Positions 16,183 through 26,200 of a stretch of DNA of 50,688 nucleotides are shown here, piece after piece. The stretch lies in the NCBI GenBank assembly GCA_044426075.1, contig JAWXUT010000001.1:1-50688 (forward strand), written 5' to 3'. Numbering within the stretch: the first letter of the stretch is position 1; each line of letters starts with the position of its first letter. The stretch comes from JAWXUT01 sp044426075 (lineage in GTDB: Bacteria; Bacillota; Clostridia; Christensenellales; DTU072). Both the position numbers and the translations under genes were made by a program. The notes below the pieces were generated by a model. The model searched no databases and was not told where the DNA came from. It was given only the letters and a program-made list of their open reading frames with translations.

Positions 16183-17826
16183 TTATTTGCGTTTTTTATT
16201 GTCACTTAGATGCGATCCGAACAAAGCGTGAAGGGTTGAGCGGTCAACTACATCTGAAACTTCGGGTGCAGTTTGTGTGCTGAAGGTAATGTTAAAGTCA
16301 GCACCAAGCTCTCTTTTAACAGCATCTTGCAGTTCTTTTTTATTTACATCGTGACGGAACATCTCTACAATAGCGTGCCCAGTGAGGTTGAAGTTTATGG
16401 TGTGTTCATCAACAAGAGACATGTCTTTTGCAGTAAGTTCGTTAATTGCGTGATAAAGCATAAAGCTACTGTTGCGCAGCCCCATTAAGAGTTTGCTTAA
16501 ATACTCTTCTAATATATGCTCATCGTTATTTTCTGGTGTGGTGTCATTGTCGAAAATTGGCGCTTCTGAAGCCTCATCAATTTCTAATCCGGCAAGTTCG
16601 CTAGCTATATCTATTTCTGGCGGAACATCTTCTTCAACTACAACAGTTGCGGATTTAGCAACAACAATGCCTTCTTTTTTTAGTTGTTCAAGTTCTTTTT
16701 CAAGCGTGCGCATTCTGCTTTGAAGCGCAGTTGTATCGGGTTCTGTATAAATCTCACTGGCACGAACCAAGCAAGATTCAAATATTATTTTTGGTTGTGA
16801 ACTGTAACGAACCAAGTTTTCTGCTCCCGCAAGTATATCCATTGCGCGGCCAATACGATAGTTATCATATTTTGCTACAATCTCACGAACTTTTGGTAGT
16901 TCGGATTCGGTGAATGTAGCCTTGTAATCTTTTATGTTTTTAACGCTCAATGAGTCACGCAAAAAGGTGACTAATTCTTTGTTTATTGTGGTGATTCCTT
17001 TGCCCCTACTATATATAGTATTGATCATATATAATAAAGAGGATAAATTGCCGCTTAACATAGCATCCGCCATATCGCTTATTGTCTCAAAATCAGATAC
17101 GCCTAGCACCTCAGAAACATCACTATAGGTCAGCTTTTTAGGCGCATAACTCATACAAGTTTCTGCTAAACTCAGTGTGTCACGAACCGAACCTTCACCG
17201 TGTAACGCAATTGCTTCAAGTGCGCGATGCTCCGCTTCATAATTCATATCCGCAAAAATGGTTTGCAAAAGTGAAACAAGTTCATCTACTGCAACTAGCC
17301 TAAAGTCAAACCTCATACATCTGCTTAGTATGGTTTGTGGCAATTTGTGTACTTCTGTTGTTGCCAAAATAAACATAGCGTGTGCGGGTGGCTCTTCTAG
17401 CGTTTTTAGTAGCGCGTTGAAGGCGGCGGTTGATAGCATATGCACTTCGTCAATTATATAAACCTTAAATTTGCCTAGCGTTGGCGGATATTGTATGTTT
17501 TCACGCAAGTCGCGGATTTCATCAACACCGTTGTTACTGGCAGCATCCATTTCTATTACATCCATATTAGTTGGATTTTGTAGCGCTAAACAAACTTCAC
17601 ATTGCCCGCAAGGTGAACCATCAACTGGTGTTAAACAATTTACTGCGCGTGCAAAAATTTTGGCAGAAGTTGTTTTACCTGTGCCTCGTGTGCCCGTAAA
17701 CAAGTATGCGTGACCCACCATATTATACGCAATTTGGTTTTTAAGTGTGGTTACAATGTGCCCTTGTCCGATAACCGTATCCCAACCAGTGGGGCGATAT
17801 TTGCGATAAAGTGTGCTGTGTGCCAT
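16183..17826 (-). CDS. dnaX: DNA polymerase III subunits gamma and tau
   Basis: A 547-residue clamp-loader ATPase. Walker A GTRGTGKTT lies at 45-53, zinc cysteines at C64, C73, C76 and C79, Walker B DEVH at 126-129, sensor 1 ATT near 155 and the arginine finger SRC at 168-170. Domain III ends near residue 370. It is followed by a short coiled coil (LEKELEQLKKEG), an acidic linker and a C-terminal tau domain. At L382-K384 the mRNA reads CTA AAA AAA G, a slippery run; a -1 shift would add RRHCCC and stop, giving a gamma-like product of about 390 residues. The gene begins three bases from the galT stop. Confidence 0.95.
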   Translation of the reverse strand: MAHSTLYRKYRPTGWDTVIGQGHIVTTLKNQIAYNMVGHAYLFTGTRGTGKTTSAKIFARAVNCLTPVDGSPCGQCEVCLALQNPTNMDVIEMDAASNNGVDEIRDLRENIQYPPTLGKFKVYIIDEVHMLSTAAFNALLKTLEEPPAHAMFILATTEVHKLPQTILSRCMRFDFRLVAVDELVSLLQTIFADMNYEAEHRALEAIALHGEGSVRDTLSLAETCMSYAPKKLTYSDVSEVLGVSDFETISDMADAMLSGNLSSLLYMINTIYSRGKGITTINKELVTFLRDSLSVKNIKDYKATFTESELPKVREIVAKYDNYRIGRAMDILAGAENLVRYSSQPKIIFESCLVRASEIYTEPDTTALQSRMRTLEKELEQLKKEGIVVAKSATVVVEEDVPPEIDIASELAGLEIDEASEAPIFDNDTTPENNDEHILEEYLSKLLMGLRNSSFMLYHAINELTAKDMSLVDEHTINFNLTGHAIVEMFRHDVNKKELQDAVKRELGADFNITFSTQTAPEVSDVVDRSTLHALFGSHLSDNKKRK

Positions 17827-17828
17827 AA

Positions 17829-19385
17829 TTAATTTATTCCTGCCTTAGCCAAGAATTTTGCGAACCCAGCTTGCCCTTCTTCTGTATTTTTGAAAACAGC
17901 GGTGCAATCAAGTATTTTGAAACAAGTGTTGTTGATGTATTCTGTTATAATACTTTCTGCTTGCTCTTCTTCAAGTGCGGTGCCGTGGTCATTTACAAGT
18001 TGCATAACCATACCTAAATGCTTATGAAGAGGGTGTTTTTCGCTTGTGCTCATTTTGCGGAAGTCTGCAGGTTTTGCTCCAGTAAGAACTTCTGCTATAC
18101 ATTGCATTTCATTAAATAATCTGCCGGGAAGAATAAATGTACCCATAGCTTCAATTATGCCAATGCCTTCACCCTTAATGTTGTGCATATCTGCGGTTGG
18201 ATGAAAAATGCCGTGTGGATATTTTGATGTTGTGCGATTGTTGCGTAAAATCAAATAGAATGTATATCCCTCATCTTCAGTGTAAGTTGCAACGGAAGTT
18301 ATTGTGTTATGTGGTTCATCTTCTGTTTTTGCAATAATATTATGCTCTTTATCGGTGTATTCTCTCCAAGCGGAAAGCACACTACTTGCACACCTAATTG
18401 CTTGTGCGCGGTCTTTTGATCTTATTGATACAACGGAATTGTACCAGTCTAAAATACCAATTTCTGCATTTTTATAAGTAGCACTGCTGAATCTTTTGCG
18501 TATGCCTCTCTCAAACATTGGCAAAACCTTTTTGCCACCTTGAAAGTGGTTGTGTGATAAAATACTGCCACCAACTATAGGTAAATCTGCATTGCTTCCC
18601 ATAAAATAATGTGGGAATTGCTCTACAAAATCCGCAAGACGCACAAAGGTGTTGCGTGAAATCTCCATAGGTTCGTGCTTTTCTGATATCGCTATGCAGT
18701 GATTATCAAAATATACGTATGGTGAATACTGCAAAAACCAGTTTTCGTTTGCCAAATTAAGCGGAATCATACGCAATGGCTGCCTTGCTGGCACCTTATG
18801 TGAACCCGCATAGCCTATAACATCGGGGCATATTACACATTTTGGATATGATTGTTGTGGCAATGTACGTTCGTATGCCACTTGTTTATTATCTTTTTCG
18901 GGCTTGCTCAAGTTGATTGTAACAACTATGTTGCCACGCTCGCTACTTGCATTCCAAACCATATTTTTCTCGATATCTTTGGTGCGAATATAATAACTAT
19001 CTTTTGATAAGTCGTATAGATAATCCGTAGCCTGTTGTATCCCAAGATATGCAGCTTTTGATTGAAAGGTGTTTACAACCAATCCCGCTGAAGGTGTTAC
19101 AAAACCCATAACCTTAGCTTCAACTGTTTGAAGGTTGGTTTCTGTTAACTCTTCAAATTTTGTGAATCCGTTGCGAATGGCATATTTAGCTATTGGCTCT
19201 AATATGCTCTTGTGTAGTTCCATAGCGGAAGTGTAGTTGCCTTGCGTGGGTTCATTAATTTCTAGCCAGTCGAAAAGTTGATTTTGTGCGTACATTTTGT
19301 CGACAGTGGTTAATCCCAATTTGCTTGTAGAATAATCTAAAAGGTTTGCTACAGCCTTTGCAATGTCAAAAACAGTTCTTGCCAT
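17829..19385 (-). CDS. galT: Galactose-1-phosphate uridylyltransferase, Firmicutes type
   Basis: A 518-residue GalT of the long Firmicutes/Lactobacillus family (not the 350-residue E. coli type). It transfers UMP between glucose 1-phosphate and galactose 1-phosphate in the Leloir pathway. The nucleophile motif is HNHFQ (278-282); other family segments are MIPLNLANENWFLQYSPYVYF and IGIIEAMGTFILPGRL. AAGGAG is seven bases before the ATG. It diverges from galK and reads directly into dnaX with a two-base gap, so sugar-responsive transcription may run into replication genes. Confidence 0.95.
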   Translation of the reverse strand: MARTVFDIAKAVANLLDYSTSKLGLTTVDKMYAQNQLFDWLEINEPTQGNYTSAMELHKSILEPIAKYAIRNGFTKFEELTETNLQTVEAKVMGFVTPSAGLVVNTFQSKAAYLGIQQATDYLYDLSKDSYYIRTKDIEKNMVWNASSERGNIVVTINLSKPEKDNKQVAYERTLPQQSYPKCVICPDVIGYAGSHKVPARQPLRMIPLNLANENWFLQYSPYVYFDNHCIAISEKHEPMEISRNTFVRLADFVEQFPHYFMGSNADLPIVGGSILSHNHFQGGKKVLPMFERGIRKRFSSATYKNAEIGILDWYNSVVSIRSKDRAQAIRCASSVLSAWREYTDKEHNIIAKTEDEPHNTITSVATYTEDEGYTFYLILRNNRTTSKYPHGIFHPTADMHNIKGEGIGIIEAMGTFILPGRLFNEMQCIAEVLTGAKPADFRKMSTSEKHPLHKHLGMVMQLVNDHGTALEEEQAESIITEYINNTCFKILDCTAVFKNTEEGQAGFAKFLAKAGIN

Positions 19386-19441
19386 ATGATAACTCCTTGA
19401 TACTTAAATAATTTAGCCTTAAAATTAAATGCTATACATAC

Positions 19442-19470
19442 ATTATAACATACAAATTAACCCTTGCAAA
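19442..19470 (-). promoter_or_regulatory. galT promoter
   Basis: On the minus strand, TTTGCA (19465-19470) and TATAAT (19442-19447) are 17 bases apart. The -35 overlaps the galK -35 on the other strand. Confidence 0.65.
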
Positions 19471-19492
19471 TATTTTTTTACTATGTTATAAT
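19464..19492 (+). promoter_or_regulatory. galK promoter
   Basis: TTGCAA (19464-19469), a 17-base spacer and TATAAT (19487-19492), with TGT just before the -10 (extended -10). It shares five of its six -35 bases with the divergent galT promoter. Confidence 0.75.
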
Positions 19493-19525
19493 TTTTTTAT
19501 AAATATTTTTATAAGTGAGGTCAAT

Positions 19526-20788
19526 ATGACTACAAAAATCGCACCAAAAGAGCTAGTTGCAAGAAAATCTTTTCTAAAAACGGTTCAAGAGATATACACA
19601 GCTTCTCCACAAGAGGTTGCGGAGCGTTATGCTACACTCATAAATATCCATACAGAGAGCTATAAAGGTGCATATGATATGTTCAGTTCACCTGGCAGAA
19701 TAGAGCTTTGTGGCAATCACACCGACCACAATGGCGGGTCAGTGGTTGCTGCGGCGGTTTCTGTTGACACCATAGCAGTTGTCACAAAAATTGCAGAAAA
19801 CAAGATTATAATTAAAAGCGTGGGTTATCCAATAGTAGAAGTTGATATCACCGATCATAAACATTATAGCGCAGAAGAAGGCACATCACACGCCCTTGTT
19901 CGCGGAGTGATAGATGCATTTTTAGCAAGAGGATACAATGTAGGCGGCTTTATTGCAACCACAACCAGCGATGTTTTTAAAGGCGCGGGTATGAGTAGTT
20001 CTGCTAGTTTTGAAGTGCTAGTTACAGCTATATTAAATTATTATTATAATGACGATAAAATTGATGCAGTAGAGCGCGCAATAATAAGTCAGTATGCAGA
20101 AAATGTTTATTTTGGCAAACCATCAGGGCTTATGGATCAAGCATCCATATCAATTGGCGGCGTAAGCTATATGAATTTTAAAGACAACAACGCACCTATC
20201 GTAAAAAAATTGGATTGGCAATTTGCTAATTGTACCGCAGTAGTAATAAACTGTGGGGGCGACCATTGTGATTTGACACCAGAATACGCCTCAATAAAGC
20301 ACGAGATGCAAGCTATTGCAAACCATTTCGGGGCAGAAAAGCTAGGTTATATTGCAGAGGAAGTATTTTATTCAGCCCTCGCGGAACTAAAAGAAAAATT
20401 CAGTGGCAGAGCAATAATGCGTGCAATGCACTTCTATTCAGAAAACGAGCGCGTGCATAATTTTGCAGACGGCGTTATCGCAAACGATATAGATAAAGTA
20501 ATGGGCATTGTAACAGAATCGGGCGATTCTTCTTATCAAAAATTACAAAACTGCTATGTTAGCGGTGATGATGCACAACCTATTCCACTTGGATTAGCAC
20601 TTGTTGCAGAAGAAGATGGCGTGCTTGCAAGGCGCGTACACGGCGGCGGTTTTGCGGGAACAATACTTACATTCGTAGATAACGCATATCTCGCCAACTT
20701 TGTAGAAAATATGGCTAAATACTATGGCAAACAAAATGTATTCGCTGTAAAAATTAGAGCCAATGGCTCATATAAAATAGAAATTTAA
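19526..20788 (+). CDS. galK: Galactokinase
   Basis: A 420-residue GHMP kinase that phosphorylates galactose. The galactokinase signature GRIELCGNHTDHNGG spans 57-71, the ATP loop KGAGMSSSAS lies at about 152-161, and the third GHMP motif is RRVHGGGFAGT near the end. GNHTDHNGG replaces the commoner GEHTDYNGG, a variation seen in several Clostridia. GTGAGG lies before the ATG. It diverges from galT and together with it routes galactose to glucose 1-phosphate; no galE or galM is in this window. Confidence 0.95.
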   Translation: MTTKIAPKELVARKSFLKTVQEIYTASPQEVAERYATLINIHTESYKGAYDMFSSPGRIELCGNHTDHNGGSVVAAAVSVDTIAVVTKIAENKIIIKSVGYPIVEVDITDHKHYSAEEGTSHALVRGVIDAFLARGYNVGGFIATTTSDVFKGAGMSSSASFEVLVTAILNYYYNDDKIDAVERAIISQYAENVYFGKPSGLMDQASISIGGVSYMNFKDNNAPIVKKLDWQFANCTAVVINCGGDHCDLTPEYASIKHEMQAIANHFGAEKLGYIAEEVFYSALAELKEKFSGRAIMRAMHFYSENERVHNFADGVIANDIDKVMGIVTESGDSSYQKLQNCYVSGDDAQPIPLGLALVAEEDGVLARRVHGGGFAGTILTFVDNAYLANFVENMAKYYGKQNVFAVKIRANGSYKIEI

Positions 20789-20807
20789 TCAATTTCGAGG
20801 AGAACTT

Positions 20808-21821
20808 ATGAACGCAATGTTAGCAGATGCTACTTGGACGGGTAATGTTCAGTCTGTAGCATTCACTGTTTTTGGCAAAGATGTTGCTTGGTATGGTATA
20901 ATCATAACATCAGCAATGTTAGTGGGCTTATTTGGGGCTTATATTCGTTGTAAAAAAATTGGTCTTACAATGGATGATTTGTTGGAAATCTTTATGATTG
21001 CCATACCTTTAGCCGTTGTATGTGCAAGGTTGGGTTATGTTTTTGCTAGACCAGCGCAATATTTACTTGTTGAAAACTTCGGTTGGGATGATTTTGTAAA
21101 TATTTTTGCCGTGTGGGATGGTGGCTTAACTATAATGACGGGCGTGCCGGGCGGAATACTTGGCGGCTACATTTGGTGCAGGTGGCGTAAAGTTGACTTT
21201 TTAGCGGGGCTTGATATGATAGCTCCAGTTGTATTATTATCACAAGCAATAGGCAGATGGGGCAACTTCTGCAATCAAGAAATTTATGGCGCAGTTATAA
21301 CAAACGCAAATATGCAATGGTTCCCAATGGCGGTTTATATTGCAAGAGATGGTGCTTTTCACCAAGCATTGTTTTTCTATGAAATGGTGTTAAATGTATT
21401 ATTCTTTATCACAATAATAGTGTTAAGTAAGAGGATAAAGCTAAAAGGTTTCGGCATTTTGAGTTATACCGGAAGTTACGCATTTATCCGTTTTGTAATG
21501 GAATTTTTCCGCGACGATGGCAACATATATGATGTTATAAATTATACACAACTATGTTGTTTTATAGCAGCAATTGCTTGCCTAGCAGGAATATTTATAC
21601 TAATTTACAGATCCAAGAAAAAAGGTATTAGAGTTTGGTACAAAGATAAAGTACCCGCAAATGAGCTAGTAATGGCACGTGTAGCGGTTGCTTCAACTGA
21701 AGAAACTACACCTAATAATGAACAAGAAACTATACAATTAAAAGACGCTTCAAAGCAAGAAGAGTTAGAAAAAGCCAAGGAGCGTACATTTTATAAACCC
21801 AAAAACAAAAGCAAAAAGTAA
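20808..21821 (+). CDS. lgt: Prolipoprotein diacylglyceryl transferase
   Basis: A 337-residue polytopic membrane enzyme that moves diacylglycerol from phosphatidylglycerol to the lipobox cysteine of prolipoproteins. The Lgt signature GRWGNFCNQEIYG starts at G149, and the C-terminal RFVMEFFR carries the conserved arginine. About seven hydrophobic segments are seen, with a charged cytosolic tail of roughly 60 residues (QEELEKAKERTFYKPK). At the place of E. coli H103 the sequence reads GGLTIMTG, with no histidine; Firmicutes often have tyrosine there. GAGGAGA lies before the ATG. Confidence 0.93.
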   Translation: MNAMLADATWTGNVQSVAFTVFGKDVAWYGIIITSAMLVGLFGAYIRCKKIGLTMDDLLEIFMIAIPLAVVCARLGYVFARPAQYLLVENFGWDDFVNIFAVWDGGLTIMTGVPGGILGGYIWCRWRKVDFLAGLDMIAPVVLLSQAIGRWGNFCNQEIYGAVITNANMQWFPMAVYIARDGAFHQALFFYEMVLNVLFFITIIVLSKRIKLKGFGILSYTGSYAFIRFVMEFFRDDGNIYDVINYTQLCCFIAAIACLAGIFILIYRSKKKGIRVWYKDKVPANELVMARVAVASTEETTPNNEQETIQLKDASKQEELEKAKERTFYKPKNKSKK

Positions 21822-21830
21822 GGAGATGCC

Positions 21831-23243
21831 ATGCGTAATTTAACTATGTTGACTGATTTATATCAGCTTACTATGATGAACGGCTATGTTGAAACAGACA
21901 CAGCAGACAAAGAAGCAGTTTTTGATGTTTTTTACAGACCAGCACCAGGATTGGAGTGGGCTGTAGCCGCGGGGCTTGAACAAGCCATTGATATGATTAA
22001 CAATCTTTCCTTTTCAGAAGAAGACATCGCATATTTGCGTAGTTTGAACTGTTTTGGAGAAAAGTTTTTCGCGCGTCTAGCAGATTTCAAATTTACTGGT
22101 GATATATATGCGGTTCGCGAGGGAGAAATAGTTTTTCCAATGGAACCAATTCTTACAGTAAAAGCACCAATTTTTCAAGCACAACTTATAGAAACAGCAC
22201 TATTAAACATAATAAATCACCAAACATTAATTGCAACAAAGTCACTAAAAATCACCCAAGAAACAACGGGTGCAGTAAGTGAATTTGGTTTGCGTAGGGC
22301 GCAAGGTCCCGATGCGGGCTTATATGGCGCAAGGGCAAGTATAATAGGCGGTTGCACCTCAACAAGCAACGTGCTAGCGGGCAAGATGTTCGGGCTAAAG
22401 GTTAGCGGAACGCACGCACACAGTTGGGTTATGAGCTTTGATACAGAGCTAGAAGCCTTCAGAAAGTATGCAGAAATTTATCCTAATAACTGCTTGCTTT
22501 TGGTGGATACATATGACACATTAAAGAGCGGTGTGCCAAATGCAATAAAGGTATTTGATGAATTAAAAGCTAAAGGAATAAAGCCAGTTGGCATCAGACT
22601 TGATAGCGGAGATTTAGCTTATTTAAGCAAGCGTGCACGCGTTATGCTAGATGAAGCTGGGCACACAGAAGCTAAGATATTTGCAAGTGGAGATATAGAT
22701 GAAAATATCCTTAATTCATTGCACATACAAGGTGCAAAAATTGATGTATGGGGCATAGGCACAAAGCTAATTACAGCTGCACCAAACCCAGCATTAGGTG
22801 GCGTTTACAAGCTAGCAAGTATTAACGAAACGGGTGTTTGGGTTCCCAAAATGAAAGTTAGTGATACTCAAATCAAAATAACCAACCCAGGTTTAAAAAC
22901 CACATACAGAATTTATGATCAAAAGGGTATGGCAGCTGCAGATATGATTGCATTGCGTGATGAGGCTATTGACACCAGCAAACCACTTACAGTTTTTCAC
23001 CCAGTTGAAACGTGGAAAAAGAAGACTTTTACAGAGTACACTGTTCGTGACATAATGGTTAAAGTAATTGAAAATGGCAAGCAAATAGTTAACAATCCTA
23101 GTTTGAATGACATTGTAACATTTGCAACGCAATCTAGGTCGGAGTTTTGGGCGGAATATATGCGTCTAATAAATCCACATATATATAAGGTAGATTTAAG
23201 CGCGAAGTTGTGGGAAATGCGACAATCTATAATAAACAAGTAA
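21831..23243 (+). CDS. pncB: Nicotinate phosphoribosyltransferase
   Basis: A 470-residue enzyme of the NAD salvage pathway joining nicotinate to PRPP. It begins MLTDLYQLTMMNGY, typical of this family, and has the active-site stretch SGTHAHSWVMSF (the histidine region that is phosphorylated in PncB), the RRAQGPDAG loop and VGIRLDSGDL, which binds the phosphoribosyl group. AAGGAG stands before the ATG. It lies between lgt and smc; smc in many Firmicutes follows acpP-rnc, which are not here. Confidence 0.93.
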   Translation: MRNLTMLTDLYQLTMMNGYVETDTADKEAVFDVFYRPAPGLEWAVAAGLEQAIDMINNLSFSEEDIAYLRSLNCFGEKFFARLADFKFTGDIYAVREGEIVFPMEPILTVKAPIFQAQLIETALLNIINHQTLIATKSLKITQETTGAVSEFGLRRAQGPDAGLYGARASIIGGCTSTSNVLAGKMFGLKVSGTHAHSWVMSFDTELEAFRKYAEIYPNNCLLLVDTYDTLKSGVPNAIKVFDELKAKGIKPVGIRLDSGDLAYLSKRARVMLDEAGHTEAKIFASGDIDENILNSLHIQGAKIDVWGIGTKLITAAPNPALGGVYKLASINETGVWVPKMKVSDTQIKITNPGLKTTYRIYDQKGMAAADMIALRDEAIDTSKPLTVFHPVETWKKKTFTEYTVRDIMVKVIENGKQIVNNPSLNDIVTFATQSRSEFWAEYMRLINPHIYKVDLSAKLWEMRQSIINK

Positions 23244-23278
23244 ACACAAAATGACAAAGGGAAAAGAGAGGGTAAGTT

Positions 23279-26200
23279 TTGAATCTTAATAGAATAGAAA
23301 TTTATGGATTTAAGTCATTTGCGGATAAAGTGGCAATTGATTTCAATTCAAACATAACGGGAATAGTAGGGCCAAACGGCTGTGGTAAATCTAACGTTGC
23401 AGATGCTGTAAGGTGGGTATTGGGAGAGCAGACCGCCTCAGTTTTGCGATGCAAAAAGATGCCAGAAGTTATCTTTAGCGGCACAGAAAACAGAAAATCG
23501 TTATCTTATTGTGAGGTATCGTTGTTTTTGGATAACACGCAAAAGTTCTATAAAGTAGATTATGAAGAAGTTATAATAACAAGAAAGCTTGACAAGAGCG
23601 GAGAATCAGAATATTTTATCAACCGCGCGCCTTGTAGGTGGAAAGATATAATTGAGCTTTTTAGAGATAGCGGAATTGGGCGTGAGGGCTACAGCATAAT
23701 TGGGCAAGGCAAGGTAGAAGAAATTTTATCAGCTCGTCCCGAATCACGCAGAAAGATATTTGAAGAAGCCGCAGGAATCACCGCATTTAGGGCTCGTAGG
23801 GTAGAAACTGAAAGAAATCTTGAAAGAACAAGGCTCAATATGGAGCGTATCAACGATATGCGTATGGAAATTGAGCGCAGTTTGCAACCATTAGAAGAAG
23901 AGGCAAAAACGGCAAACAAGGCAAAAGAGCTCAAAAAACGTATGAAAATGATAGATATTTATTATTTTCTACACCAAACAGAGCACAGTGCAGATGAGCG
24001 TGCAAGGTTGACCAAAAGGGTTAAATCGGCGCAACTTGATGTTGAAAATGCTCATAGCGCGCTAGCAGAAAGCAGTCGCGAGTATAATATTTCTATGATA
24101 GATATAGAAAACAGCGATATCTTCACCAATAAATTGCGTGACCAAATTGCAGAACGTATGGTTATAGCAGAGCGCAAAATGGGTGAAACCAGATTATTGA
24201 CAGCGGAGCTAACCAATTTAAAGAAAAAAGGGCAAGAGATAGCAACTGAGATTGCAACTTGCACAACAAGGCAAGCGGATAGAGAGCAAAAGCGCATAGA
24301 AAACACCGACCAACTTGAAAAAAGCACTGCAGAGCTAGCCGAGCAAGAGGCAATTTATGCTGAACTTGAAGCAATTTATAAAGAAATGCAGATAGATGTT
24401 AAGCAACAAGAAATGCAGTTGGAAGCTACCAATGAAATGGTTTTTAACAGCAGTGATAAGTTGCATTCATTTGACAAAGATGAAACAAAACTTGCAGTTG
24501 AGCTAAGTATGTTGTCGGATAGTTTGGGTAAGGATAAAGAAGAATACAAAGAGAAAACCGGCAAACTTTCAGCAGTTAAAAAAGAAATTGATAGAACCGT
24601 TGCTGCGCGCGCAGTAATTGCCGAGGAGAAGGCGGAAAAGGAAGAAGAGCGTGCTTCTGCTATGGAAAAATACAATATGGCACTGTCTGAAATGCAAAAA
24701 GACAAGGCGATATTTGATGAAAAGCAAAAGCTAATAGCACAGTTTGAATACAAGATTGCAAGCGAGAAAAAGATATTAAAAGATTACAACAACTATGCTC
24801 ATTCAGTACGATTTTTGATGAATGAAGCAAACAAAAATCCCGCAGTAAAAGAGTTAATTTTGGGTACGGTTGGTGAAGTTATCAGCGTTCCTAAAGACCT
24901 ACAAGTTGCAATTGAAGTTGCGCTTGGCGGCAGCATACAAAACATAATAGTTGAGCGCGACGTTGATGCAACACAACTTATTAAGGTAATGCGCGAGAGG
25001 AATTATGGTAGGGCAACGTTCTTGCCAGTGGCATCAATTAGAGGCAACTTTTTAAACTCTAGTGCAGATAGAATTCTTGACGAAGACGGCGTTGTAGGCG
25101 TTGCATCTGATCTTATAAATTGTAACAGAAAATTCAGCAATATTATATCAAACTTGTTGGGTAGAACGATTATCGTAGAAGATAGCGAAACTGCAATGCG
25201 GATAAACAAAAGGTACAATGCGGGTATCCGAATGGTCACTATTAGTGGTTCTGTGTTTGCACCAAGTGGAGCAATTACGGGTGGTTCAGCACCTAGCGGA
25301 AGCAGTAGAATTTTAAGTAAAGAGTCTGAGGTTAAAGACCTGGAAACTAAACTTGCAAGATTAGTTCAGCAGTGCAATACCGCGCGTGATATCATTGCCG
25401 AAGCCACCAAAGAAAATCAAGGATTAGAAGACGCTTGCAAGGTATTAAGTGCAAGAATCACGGTTCTTGACAAAGAGTTAACAGCTTATGATGTTAAGTT
25501 AGAAGCGTTAAATAACGAAGCCGAAATATTCAACAATGAAATTGAAAAACTATTGGGCAGAAATGGCGAGATTTCAGCACGAATGAAAGCCGTTAAAGAT
25601 AATATCGATAGGGCAAGTGCCGATAAAGATAGCGCTGCAAATGAAAAAGTGAGTGCAGATGACTTCCTAAACGAGCAACGCCAAAAATTGAACGACGCGC
25701 GTGAAGAGTTAGAAGAAAAAGCGAGCGAGTATATAGCCGCTAAAAATGAATTGACAAAGTTGACTCACGAAGTTGAAACATATACAAGGTCAATTGCAGA
25801 AAACACCGCAGAGATTTCCGCAATCCAAATTCAGCTAGCCGACGCAAAAACGCGAAATGTGATAAATGAGCGTGATGTTATTGCAGCCGAATCTAAAGTT
25901 GACATATCAAATTATGATGAAGAGGATAGAGTTCAGCTAGAATCAATGCGCGCAGAGGTTGCAAAGGTTGAAGAGCATAAGAAAAATATGCAACAAAAGG
26001 TAGCCGAGCTAAACATTACAAAAGAAGAACTTAACAAAAAGATATTGGAAGTTGAAGAGCGCCGTGTTCGTGAAGAATCAGCACTTGAGCGTATGATGTC
26101 AGATGTTGAGGCGTTAACTGAAAGAATCAGCACCGATTATGATATGGATTATAATAGTGCACTTGAGTTCAGAAAAGAAACCGCCGCAGAAGAGTTCGAG

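Noticed and set aside
17827..19385. SRP RNA gene upstream of dnaX
   Set aside because: The small SRP RNA often lies there in Firmicutes, but here galT ends two bases from dnaX and leaves no room.
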